From assembly GCA_050011755.1 (NCBI GenBank), contig JBEKIM010000040.1:1-26075 (forward strand): a stretch of DNA of 26,075 nt, given 5' to 3'. Made by a program: the position numbers and the translations under genes. Source of the stretch: Bog-159 sp050011755 (GTDB taxonomy: Bacteria > Acidobacteriota > Terriglobia > Bryobacterales > Bryobacteraceae). The notes under the pieces are model-generated. The model saw only the letters and a program-made list of their open reading frames with translations, was not told where the DNA came from and did no database searches. Shown one piece after another: positions 16,028-24,295 of this stretch. Numbering within the stretch: position 1 is the first letter of the stretch; every line of letters starts with the position of its first letter.

Positions 16028-17886
16028 CTAGTTTGCGAGCCCCCGAAAGTCCCACACGTACTTCCAGGTAACTTCTCCGCCCAAACCCAGACCCGGCGCG
16101 TTGAACGGCTGGGATGGCGTCTGGCTTGGGGTCTGGGTGACGATCACTTCCACGTTGCCTGAGGGCATGAGCATGCACGCTGCATCGAAAAAGGGAAAGC
16201 CGCCCGTACCGGGAGAAGCCACATAGCTCGACTGGAACGCGAGATCTCCATCTCCAGCCGGCGCCGACTGTAGCGCCTGGAAGCTACCCCCGACAATGAA
16301 CTGAATCGTGACGACGCTCCGGTCGTCGCCGCCCGTCCAGTAGAAACTGTACCAACCATGACAATAACTATAAAAGCCGGTGACCACACAGGGAGCTTCA
16401 AATTGCGTGCCCGGCTGCAGGCTCGAAAGGCCTGCGTCCGCGGTGATCGTGGTGATCGCTGAGATGGGTGGAGGTACATCGGCATTGGCGGTGAAGGCGC
16501 CCACCTGGATACCGCCTTGCCCGGTAAGTTGATATGTCCCGCCTTCGAGCGTTCCCGGCGGCAGAGAGGCTTGGTATGTCAATCTGCCGCTTTGGGTGGA
16601 GGGCGCTAGCGCCACCGCGCCGAGGCCTGAACCGGAGAGTGTCAAGGCCCCCGCATCCAGCGTCGCCGGCAGCGACGCGCCGCAGGCGGGCGGCGGCGGG
16701 AGATATACGGGCCCGTAAATGCCCTGGCCTTGAGCATTTTCGGAACTGATGGCCGCCGGCGGCGGGAAAAGGGCGGCCTCCGGGCCGGGTTGCGGAAAGC
16801 CCAATCCGTCCGATTGGATGAACTGGGCGGAGACGGCCTCGCTGGACGTAAATACCTTTCACGTCGCTAATGTTACGGACCTGAAACGCGACCAGGCCCA
16901 ACGTGCTCTCCGGCGGATCCTCGCAGACGCCGCCCCCCGGCTGTATGCTGACGTCCACTAACTGGCTGGACGTGAAAGGCGCGAAGATCTGCGCCGTCGG
17001 AGATCCGTAGTTCTCGGTCTGCGGCTGCAGGAGCGCGAGCGACAAGGGCACCCGGCACCCCTGCGGTCCGCCTTTCCATTGACCCAGCGCGTTGGCCTGA
17101 TCGACGCCCACTTTACCCGGCGCCGGTCCGAGGTATGCCAACGTCAGATCCGCGGCCGTCCCGGTCAGTCCGGGCGACTCGAATGTCACGGAGGTCTCGC
17201 CGGCGCCGGAGTAAACAAGCGTGTTCACAGGTTATCGCTGGGGTTATACGTCCAAGGGAGGCCGTTCGGGCGATCGGTAAAGTCCAGACCACCCAGGCCC
17301 GTCAGGTAGATCGTCAAACCGGCGTCTTTGTCGGGATCGAGGCTGTTTTGGGGCGTGTTCAGGGAGACGCTGCCATCCGCGTGAACATTGTAAGCCACCG
17401 CTTGTCCGCAACCCGAGGAATCCTGCGTGAATACGCCGAGAGGATCGATCAAGTAAGGATAAGCCGCGGCGACCGGCGGAGGTAAAGTCGTGGGCAGCCC
17501 ACTACCGGCACCTGATATGCAGCGCTGGAGCCCGCCGCCGTACTGACGACGATGTCGGGCCCGGCGATCCCGTTGGGCACCTGCGCGTTGATCTGCGTGG
17601 GCGAAGCGTAGAACAATGGCGCTGCCAACCGTCCGGCAGCGCCCGTGAACGTTACGGTGGCGCCGCCCAGCGTGGTGGGCAGCGGGTAACCATTGGCCCC
17701 TTGCGTGGAAACTGCCAGATTCTGCCCTTTGATGGTAATCAGCATCTGTGGCGTCATCGAAGTCAGAGCGATATTGCTGGCTGTGTTTTGCACGCCGCCG
17801 GATTCAATGATGGGTGCTTGCGCGAATGCCCGCGGCATGGCCGCCAACAGGGCAACTCCGGCAATAAGAGCATAAGGTCGGCGCAT
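16028..17886 (-). pseudogene. TIGR03437-domain secreted protein, broken by three frameshifts
   Basis: Read across three frames this is one secreted protein of about 615 residues. It starts at 17886 with a signal peptide (MRRPYALIAGVALLAAMPRA), then NGYPLPTTLGGATVTF, APLFYASPTQINAQVPNGIA, typical of TIGR03437 proteins. A frame change occurs at about 17505-17508 (CCGG; the frame resumes as GSGLPTTLPPPVAAAYPYLI), then GVFTQDSSGCGQAVAYNVHA. A second change at about 17227 follows NPSDNL, resuming as VNTLVYSGAGETS. A third change at the AAA run 16850-16852 leads into SEAVSAQFIQSDGLGFPQP and a proline/glycine-rich C-terminal region ending VTWKYVWDFRGLAN. There is no internal stop apart from those the shifts create, so either decay is recent or these are sequencing errors. 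Function of the domain is unknown. Confidence 0.75.
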
Positions 17887-18180
17887 ATGCTTGTAACTAG
17901 CGGGCATTTGCCAGCTGTTATAGATCCGATTTGCGGCTATGGCGCACGCCCTGGTACTGGCTCTCGCCGGGTCGATTCGTGGTGCCGGACGAGCCTCGCT
18001 CGATCGTTCCGGTTTCTCGCGCAGGCTGAACCGATCGAGGGCGGGGTACGCCAAACAGCGCGCCAGACTCTACTCCCACTAGTTTGTAAAGTGACGCATT
18101 TGTGGCCCGCTGATTGCTCCCCCAGCGCTACCGCAGCGAAATCCGCCCAATAAGCGCCCTCGCTCGCGGCATTTGACACT
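17887..18180. other. Divergent intergenic region, possible promoters
   Basis: A 294-base gap between the TIGR03437 gene (minus) and the cyclic-nucleotide-fold gene (plus). No gene is supported in it. On the minus strand a TATAAC at 17922-17917 is a weak -10 candidate for the TIGR03437 gene, without a clear -35. I see no convincing CRP-type operator or hairpin. Otherwise unremarkable. Confidence 0.3.
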
Positions 18181-18681
18181 ATGGTGGGGCAATTGACGCT
18201 AGAGGAAACCCTCCGAGATCACGCTTTCGTGCAGGGACTCCCGGATCGGCACGTGGCCAAGCTCGCTTCGCTGGCCACCGCCGTCACCTTCGCTGAAAAC
18301 GAAGTGATTTTCATGGACCGCCGGCAATCGCAGTATTTTTATCTCGTCACCTCCGGCAGCGTGAATATCGAACTGCACTCGCCCATTTTCACCGTATCGG
18401 TCCTGTCAGTCGGTCCCGGCCAGGCCTTCGGCTGGTCCGCCCTGCTGGACCATCAGGAAACGGTTTTCCAGGTCCGCGCGCGCGAGCAGACCCATGCGCT
18501 GCGCATCGCCGGCCCGGACCTCACCGAGCTCTGCCGCACCGACCCCGGATTGGGCGTTGAAATCCTCTTGCGCGCGTTGCAGGTGGCCGCCGGACGGATC
18601 GTGGCCACCGAAGCGCGGTTCGCCGAAATATGCGGCGTTCGCATCAAGGCCAAAGTTAAAAAGGAACACTCACCGATATGA
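18181..18681 (+). CDS. Stand-alone cyclic-nucleotide-binding-fold protein
   Basis: A 166-residue cytoplasmic protein with a CRP-like beta-roll (about residues 15-130: GLPDRHVAKLASLATAVTFA, FYLVTSGSVNIEL, VLSVGPGQAFGWSALL) and a following helix, but without the DNA-binding helix-turn-helix of CRP/FNR regulators. The phosphate-binding cassette is degenerate: the Glu that contacts the ribose in FGExAL is Trp (FGWSAL), and the Arg of the RxA position is not at the expected place (TVFQVRA). Ligand binding may therefore be lost or altered. The stop overlaps the next gene's start as ATGA, so it is coupled to the halogenase-family gene. A regulatory or partner role is an inference from that coupling. 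Start at ATG 18181 is the only good one. Confidence 0.82.
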   Translation: MVGQLTLEETLRDHAFVQGLPDRHVAKLASLATAVTFAENEVIFMDRRQSQYFYLVTSGSVNIELHSPIFTVSVLSVGPGQAFGWSALLDHQETVFQVRAREQTHALRIAGPDLTELCRTDPGLGVEILLRALQVAAGRIVATEARFAEICGVRIKAKVKKEHSPI

Positions 18682-20158
18682 ACGAACAATACGATGTCGC
18701 CATACTAGGCGCGGGTTTCGAAGGGAGCATGCTCGGCACGATTCTGGCCTGCAATGGGGCCAAGGTCGTCATCATCGACGCCGGCACGCATCCGCGTTTT
18801 GGCCTCGGCGAATCAACCGTGCGCCACACTTTCCGTATGATCAAGATCATCGCGGAACGCTTCGGAGTCCCCGAGTTCAAGACCGAATTCAATTCCGCCA
18901 ATCGGATTCACCGGCATGTCACGTCCGGCTGCGGCGTCAAGACCAACTTCGGCTTCATGCTGCATCACGAAGGCGAGCACCAGCGGCCGGAAGAGTCTAC
19001 CCAATTGGTCATCCCGCCTTACCGCGAGGGTCATGAAGCGCACTTGTTCCGCCAGGATACCGACGCCTATCTCACTTACACCGCCATCCATCACGGCGCC
19101 ACGGTCAAGTATCACACCCGCGCAAAGAAAGTCGATACCGATAGCCGCGGAGTAACTATCGAGACCGATAAAGGTGAGATCGTCCGCGCGCGCCGCGCCC
19201 CTGGTATCAGGGCACTTGCCACCATTTATTCAACGGCGGCTGGGTATGGGTGATTCCGTTCGACAATCGTCCGGGGTCCACCAACAAGCTGATCAGCGTT
19301 GGGCTGAGCCTGGATATCCGCAAGTATCCCAAGCCCACCGATATCACGCCGGATCAGGAATGGCGCCAGTTTCTGGCGCGCTTCCCCAGCATCTACGAAC
19401 AGTTCAAGGACGCCAAGCCCGTGCGCGACTGGGTCTCCTCCGACCGGCTGCAAATCTCTTTGAAGCAAACCGTTGGCGATCGCTGGGCCATTATGGCCGG
19501 CGGCGCCGGCAGCGGCTTTCTGGACGCCATCTTCTCCCGCGGATTAGCTTCGTCAATGGAAGTGACCAATGCGCTGGCCGCGCGCCTGTTGCGGGCCCTG
19601 AAGGACGACGATTTCACGGTCGACCGTTTTGAATATGTCGCCCGCGTCCACGAGGTCGACCGAACGAACAACGACCGTACCGCCAGCGCCGCCTACACTT
19701 CGTGGCGCGATTTCGACTTATGGAATGCGTGGTTCCGCGTCTGGGTGCTGGGCGTCGGCTTGGGCGATTTGAAACTCGCCAGCATTTACCGGCGCTATAT
19801 GAAGACGCACGACGACTCCATCCTGCCTGACGCCGAAGAGCCGATGGGACTGTTCTACAGCCAGCACCCTGGGTACGGCGAGTTGTTCAATGCCGCCGAG
19901 GCCAAGATGTGCCAGGTGGAGCAAGGTCTCGTAGATCCCAAGGATGCCTCCCGGTATATCTTCGATTTGATGCGCAACGCCAAGTTCGCGCCGCCCGCCA
20001 ATCATCTGAGCGATCCCGCCTGGCGCTATGTCAACATCGGGACGCCCTGGGCCACCGTCAGCACCCTGGCCTGGCTGGCCACCTCGGCGCCGCCGGAAAT
20101 CAGAAGCCTGTCGGCAGGCTTGCTGGGCGATTGGGGAAGCAAGCCCCATCCCGCGTAG
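18678..20158 (+). pseudogene. Flavin-dependent halogenase-family oxidoreductase with internal deletion/frameshift
   Basis: Two halves of one flavoprotein in different frames. The first half (from ATG 18678) has the FAD-binding GAGFEGSMLG at 11-20 and GLGESTVRHTF at 42-52, then SGCGVKTNFGFMLHHEG, and runs in family sequence to about 19190 (GEIVRAR). The second half is in another frame, open from 19178 and family-like from about 19202 (WYQGTCHHLFNGGW), includes the WVWVIP signature (WxWxIP of flavin-dependent halogenases) at 19241-19258, QTVGDRWAIMAGGAGSGFLD, FSRGLASSMEVTNALAARLL, and ends at 20158. Homologues carry roughly 50-80 residues between these blocks, including a VDASG-type segment; here it is absent and the frame changes in the GC-rich 19183-19200 stretch. 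As read, no full enzyme can be made. Gene is coupled to the CNMP-fold gene by ATGA. Substrate unknown. Confidence 0.75.
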
Positions 20159-20183
20159 ATATCCATGAATCTGTCCTTCGTAG

Positions 20184-20268
20184 TCTTCTTGGCGCCCTTC
20201 GCGGTAACTTGGCGCCTTGGCGAGAAACCTTTCACGCAAAGACGCAAAGATAACCGCCAAGCCCGCCA
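20184..20268. repeat. Dispersed intergenic repeat of the CGCAAAGACGCAAAG type
   Basis: Low-complexity intergenic sequence with overlapping near-repeats: CTTGGCGCCCTTCGCGG, then ACTTGGCGCCTTGGCGAG, then CACGCAAAGACGCAAAG. The same wording is familiar from intergenic repeats scattered through genomes of several soil phyla. A short related piece, CGCAAAGACGCAA, recurs at 20342-20354 next to the GH115 stop. It fills the gap between the convergent halogenase and GH115 genes. Not coding. Confidence 0.5.
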
Positions 20269-20341
20269 GGAACTCCAATCCATGATCTGTCCTTCCTCGA
20301 AAAACCGGACGATCGAGCGACGCTTAGAAGTAAGGTGTCCC

Positions 20342-20354
20342 CGCAAAGACGCAA
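20342..20354. repeat. Second short copy of the CGCAAAGACGCAA repeat
   Basis: Thirteen bases identical to part of the repeat near 20236-20249, placed 13 bases from the GH115 stop codon. The two copies bracket the rest of this intergenic gap, which holds no gene. Confidence 0.45.
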
Positions 20355-20366
20355 GATATCCCGCCG

Positions 20367-23174
20367 CTACCGGCGATAACTCTCGGGTGGCCCCAGGTAG
20401 CTCGGCTTGAGCCCGCCCAAGTCGACCACGATCTTCTCCAGCACCACGCCGGGATCCACCATCCAGTACTTGAACACATGATATCCCGGCCCGCTCACCG
20501 AGTGACTGGACTCGATCGTGCGCACGCTATCTTTCACGGATTCCTCCCAGTCGTGCAGGCTGTTTTGCCCCAGGGCGTCGATCACCTGGGGCGCCTGATC
20601 GTCGAATGCGACGGCGAATCGCAGCCCCCGGCCCGGCACGAAGTTCAGTGTCGGCGCGACGATCGTATGTACCTTCACGACGCCGGGATGGAACAAATAC
20701 ATACGATATTCGAGCGAGGGTGAGCCTTGAGCCCGCGTCACACTCGCCGCCGTCCACGGCAGGATGGTCATCCCCGACAACGTCCGCCCATAGTCGCCGA
20801 TCTCCTCCCATCGCACCGCGCCCGCATCCGTTTTCCGCGTGTAGTGCGCGGCTTCCATCGAGACGTACCCATCCGCCTCCACGAATCCGCGCAACGATTC
20901 CCGGGTCACTTCACCAGGGCGGAATGAAGTCACGCTCACACTGGCTGTTTCCCCGCCCGCGCCCGAAATCTTCACCGATCCCTCGCCCGCGCCCATCGGC
21001 GCCTTGTTCCAATCCAGGCTGACCCACACGCGCGCGTCTTTCCGCACGCTGCCGGTTGCGCCGCTCAATACAATCCAGGGCGCGCTGGCCGTGGCTGAGT
21101 AGGTAAACGGCGCGCGCCCCATATCGAACACATCGATGGCCCGGCGGGGACGATTGAAAGCGTCAAACCGCAGCGAGGCCGGCGCCACGCCCATCTTGGC
21201 CGCCTCCCCAACCTGGATCCCGGTCACCTCCGGCATGGCGTTCACCCGCGGCTCCTGCCACCCGGTATAGCCGATGTGTGTCTGATCCATCATGTGGTCC
21301 CACTTACCGTGGGCCAGTGTGTGATTGTAAGTGGCGGACCAATCCGCGTCCGCCTGGAACAACTCACGCACCCGCGCCGCGTAATCGTTGGCGCTGGCCC
21401 GGCCCTGGCCGGCGTACAGCCGGTTCTTGGCCGCCGCGATGTATAGCTCGTTCACCAGCGCGCACGCCTTGGTAGGATACAAGACCAGTTCGAAGAAAGC
21501 GTCCCTCGCATTGTCCGGCAGCTTGCCATATATTTCCTCCGCGCGCTGCGTGAGCGCTTGCCAATCGGCCAGCACCGCGTCCGCCTCTCCGTAGTTCTCC
21601 AGGCTGAACGTGCCCGGCTCCAGTAACTCCGGCTTCCGCCGGCCATTGTACTTCGTGTACTTGGCGACGATATCGGCGATCTGGGCGGCATAGGCTGGCC
21701 CAAACTCGCGCTCCGCCCACAGCCTTCCGAATTCCGCGATCTTGTCGTGCGGCCATCGCCGCGGATTCCACGCCAGGCTCAGGAAGTACTCGATCGGAAA
21801 TTCCATGGGCTTCAAATCGCCCACATTCACAATCCAGATGCGCCGCGCGTCGTATTCGTACGCCAGGTTCATCTGTTCCCAGACCTTCGCAATCGGATTG
21901 GTGTTCAGCCACTTATAATTGCGCGGTCCGCCCACATAGTCGAAATGATAATAGATGCCGGCGCCGCCGCTGCGCTTGCGTTCCTCCGCCGTCGGGAGCC
22001 GCCGCAGGTTACCCCAGTTATCGTCGCACCAAAGCAGAGTGACATCGTCGGGAACGCGCATTCCCGCATCGTAATATTCCTGTACTTCTTTATAGAGCGC
22101 CCAATCCTGCGGCACCTTGGAAAGATCTGGCCCGATACGATTCGCCAGGATGGCGCGCTGGTCGGCCACGATCTTCTCCAGCAGCGCCTTGTTTGCGTCG
22201 ATATCCCCAGTGGCGGCCATCGGCATATCGCCATCGCCGCGCATCCCCAGCGTGACGATGCTCTCGTAGTCCTTATTGCGTTCAATGCCCGCGTCCCAGA
22301 ACGCATGCAGCACTTCCTGGTTCGTAGCGTAGTTCCAGGGACCTTTGCCGTGCCGCTTCCACTCCTGCTGCGCGCGCAGCATGGGTTCGTGATGCGAGGT
22401 CCCCATCACGATGCCATACTCATCGGCCAGCTTCGGATTCAGCGGATCGTCCTCGTTGAACGCGCTCCCCCACATGGCGGGCCACAAATAGTTGCCCTTC
22501 AACCTTAGGATCAGTTCGAATACCTTTACATAGAAATCATGGTTATATCCGCCAAACTTTTCCTTGGTCCAGCCGGATAACGATGGCGCTTCGTCGTTCA
22601 GGAAAATGCCGCGATACTTCACCGCCGGCTCGTCCTCCAGGAACCTGCCGGGTTTCACGAAAAGGGCGTCTTTATGGACCACTGGAACGTCAGCCCACCA
22701 ATACCAAGGTGAAACGCCTATCTGTTCGGACAAATCGTAGATCCCGTAAATGGTTCCCCGCTTATCGCTGCCCGCGATCACCAGGCCGCCGGCCACCCCC
22801 GGCAGCGGCTTCTCGACGGGCTGGATCAGGAACGATTCCCACTTGCCCGCGATCACCGAAGTATCGGTCATCCTTTTCGCCAACGGACTCTTTTCAAGCG
22901 ACCCGATCACAATGGCGTGGGAGCCCAGCGCGCCGCTATCGTGTGTGACAACCGGCGTGCAGCCTGTCACTCGCGCGATATCCCGCTGTAAGTCGCCGGC
23001 CGCCCGGATGACTCCGGCATAGTCCCCTGCATCGACATAGATGGCGGCGCAAGTCTTCGCTTGCGCGATGGCAAAGCTGCCCGGCCGCGGCGCGGTCTCC
23101 ACATAGCGCGGCTGGCCCAGCGCCAGGGCGGCGCCCGGCAACAGCAATAGCAGCAGTGGTTTGAAAGCTTTCAT
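20367..23174 (-). CDS. GH115 alpha-1,2-glucuronidase, secreted
   Basis: GH115 enzymes remove (4-O-methyl)-glucuronic acid side chains from xylan, including internal ones. The 935-residue product has a signal peptide (MKAFKPLLLLLLPGAALALG) and a typical GH115 order: N-terminal alpha/beta domain with AGSDKRGTIYGIYDLSEQIG and SPWYWWADVPV, barrel with KYRGIFLNDEAPSLSGW, KGNYLWPAMWGSAFNEDDP, GIVMGTSHHEPMLRAQQEW (about 255-275), VTLGMRGDGDMPM, LLWCDDNWGNLRRLP and YYHFDYVGGPRNYKWLNT, then helical and C-terminal beta domains. Length is normal. ATG 23174 gives the signal peptide and overlaps the CE15 stop as ATGA, so it is coupled to the glucuronoyl esterase. Last gene of the operon. Location periplasmic or extracellular. 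Confidence 0.93.
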   Translation of the reverse strand: MKAFKPLLLLLLPGAALALGQPRYVETAPRPGSFAIAQAKTCAAIYVDAGDYAGVIRAAGDLQRDIARVTGCTPVVTHDSGALGSHAIVIGSLEKSPLAKRMTDTSVIAGKWESFLIQPVEKPLPGVAGGLVIAGSDKRGTIYGIYDLSEQIGVSPWYWWADVPVVHKDALFVKPGRFLEDEPAVKYRGIFLNDEAPSLSGWTKEKFGGYNHDFYVKVFELILRLKGNYLWPAMWGSAFNEDDPLNPKLADEYGIVMGTSHHEPMLRAQQEWKRHGKGPWNYATNQEVLHAFWDAGIERNKDYESIVTLGMRGDGDMPMAATGDIDANKALLEKIVADQRAILANRIGPDLSKVPQDWALYKEVQEYYDAGMRVPDDVTLLWCDDNWGNLRRLPTAEERKRSGGAGIYYHFDYVGGPRNYKWLNTNPIAKVWEQMNLAYEYDARRIWIVNVGDLKPMEFPIEYFLSLAWNPRRWPHDKIAEFGRLWAEREFGPAYAAQIADIVAKYTKYNGRRKPELLEPGTFSLENYGEADAVLADWQALTQRAEEIYGKLPDNARDAFFELVLYPTKACALVNELYIAAAKNRLYAGQGRASANDYAARVRELFQADADWSATYNHTLAHGKWDHMMDQTHIGYTGWQEPRVNAMPEVTGIQVGEAAKMGVAPASLRFDAFNRPRRAIDVFDMGRAPFTYSATASAPWIVLSGATGSVRKDARVWVSLDWNKAPMGAGEGSVKISGAGGETASVSVTSFRPGEVTRESLRGFVEADGYVSMEAAHYTRKTDAGAVRWEEIGDYGRTLSGMTILPWTAASVTRAQGSPSLEYRMYLFHPGVVKVHTIVAPTLNFVPGRGLRFAVAFDDQAPQVIDALGQNSLHDWEESVKDSVRTIESSHSVSGPGYHVFKYWMVDPGVVLEKIVVDLGGLKPSYLGPPESYRR

Positions 23175-24286
23175 GGTTGCCTGAAATGCTTGTCCGCGAA
23201 CTTCAGACACTGTTCCCAATCGTATTGGCTCTGGCCGTATTCACCGGCCCGATTATGATATCCGACAAAATCGCCCACCGGCGTATCCACCGCCGGCATA
23301 CGATCCACCCCCACGCCCGTCTCGCCGAACAACCTGTAAACCGCGCCGGCATTCAGAGCCGCCAGGAACGAGCCGGCCGGATCGCCCGCAAGGTCCTCCG
23401 CCGCGGTAGCGATATAGACCGGCCGCGGCGCGTATAGCGCGATGAGTTCGTGCCAATCGACAGGCAGGCTGTTCACATGGTCCGCGAAGTCCTTCAGCCT
23501 TTTGTCGAACCAGTAACCGAACCGCCCATTCACCAGTTCGGCCAGGGTTTCGCCGGAACCACGGCGGACGATCGTCGCGCCGCCGCAGCCGGCTTCCGCC
23601 GCAAACGTCATCGCGAAACGCGCGTCCTGCGCGCCCGCCCAAAGGGCGATCTTGGCGTATCGCGAAAACCCGTGCAGCATCACTCTCTTCGCGTCGATAT
23701 CCTTGTCCGTCTCGATGTAATCCATGGCGCGGCTCAACCCCCATGCCCATGCGCCGATCGCGCCCCACTCCTCCATCCCCGGCTCCGTCTGCCCGGCGGC
23801 CGCGAAGAACGCGCGAATGCTCTTCGCATATCCGTTGGGCGCGTCCGTCTGGATCTGGTCCACCCGTCCGGCGATGATGCCGTAGCCGCGATCCAGTACC
23901 GCCGCCGGCTTCACCCGCGCATTGCCCGCGATCAAAAATGCCGCCACGGGCTTAGCCGCGATGGGCAGCGTTAAAGCCAGCTCCATGGATGGACCGTCGC
24001 GCTTGCCCGCGAAATACAGCTTCACCGTCTTGGTCACCGCCCGGCCGCCCATGGCATGCCGGTCTTCGGCGACGGTTTCCCAAGTCATCGCCGCGGGCCG
24101 TCCCGCCATATTGCGCCCGTAAACGTAGGTCTCGAAAAGATGGATCAATTCCGGCCGCCGCTTTTGCGTCCAGGTTTGCGCATCGGTCACCTTGTCGCCG
24201 TCGAGCATCGTGAGCGGGTCCGGCAAGGTGACCGGCTGGGCGAAAAGCGCACCGGCGAACAGGAAAGCCAAAACCGCGAGCCGCAT
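23171..24286 (-). CDS. CE15 glucuronoyl esterase family protein with altered catalytic motif
   Basis: CE15 enzymes cleave the ester between xylan glucuronic acid and lignin alcohols. The 371-residue product has a signal peptide (MRLAVLAFLFAGALFAQ), the family opening LPDPLTMLDGDKV, and RRPELIHLFETYVYGR. The nucleophile region reads HGFSRYAKIALWAGA with S208 and K212; most bacterial CE15 read GHSRLGKxALWAGA, so the glycine after the nucleophile is Ala here. E231 in EAGCGGA fits the acidic triad member. The C-terminal block GYHNRAGEYGQSQYDW corresponds to the family block in which I expect the catalytic His (GxHxRxGxH...DW); that position is Tyr350. Activity may therefore be changed or lost. 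It starts nine bases after the carboxylesterase stop and overlaps GH115. Confidence 0.88.
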   Translation of the reverse strand: MRLAVLAFLFAGALFAQPVTLPDPLTMLDGDKVTDAQTWTQKRRPELIHLFETYVYGRNMAGRPAAMTWETVAEDRHAMGGRAVTKTVKLYFAGKRDGPSMELALTLPIAAKPVAAFLIAGNARVKPAAVLDRGYGIIAGRVDQIQTDAPNGYAKSIRAFFAAAGQTEPGMEEWGAIGAWAWGLSRAMDYIETDKDIDAKRVMLHGFSRYAKIALWAGAQDARFAMTFAAEAGCGGATIVRRGSGETLAELVNGRFGYWFDKRLKDFADHVNSLPVDWHELIALYAPRPVYIATAAEDLAGDPAGSFLAALNAGAVYRLFGETGVGVDRMPAVDTPVGDFVGYHNRAGEYGQSQYDWEQCLKFADKHFRQP

Positions 24287-24295
24287 AGGTGACGC

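Noticed and set aside
17225..17452. Independent 75-residue protein, and the GTG overlap at 17228 as a coupled second gene
   Set aside because: The TIGR03437 sequence continues across both boundaries in the order expected of one domain, so frameshifts explain it better than separate genes.
18060..18180. CRP-like operator in front of the CNMP-fold gene
   Set aside because: Only one half-site-like TGACG/TGTGG wording is present with no symmetric partner at the right distance.
19250..20158. Separate gene starting at the GTG at 19250
   Set aside because: The same frame reads upstream into WYQGTCHHLFNGGW, which is halogenase-family sequence, so the segment is the second half of the broken gene rather than an independent one.
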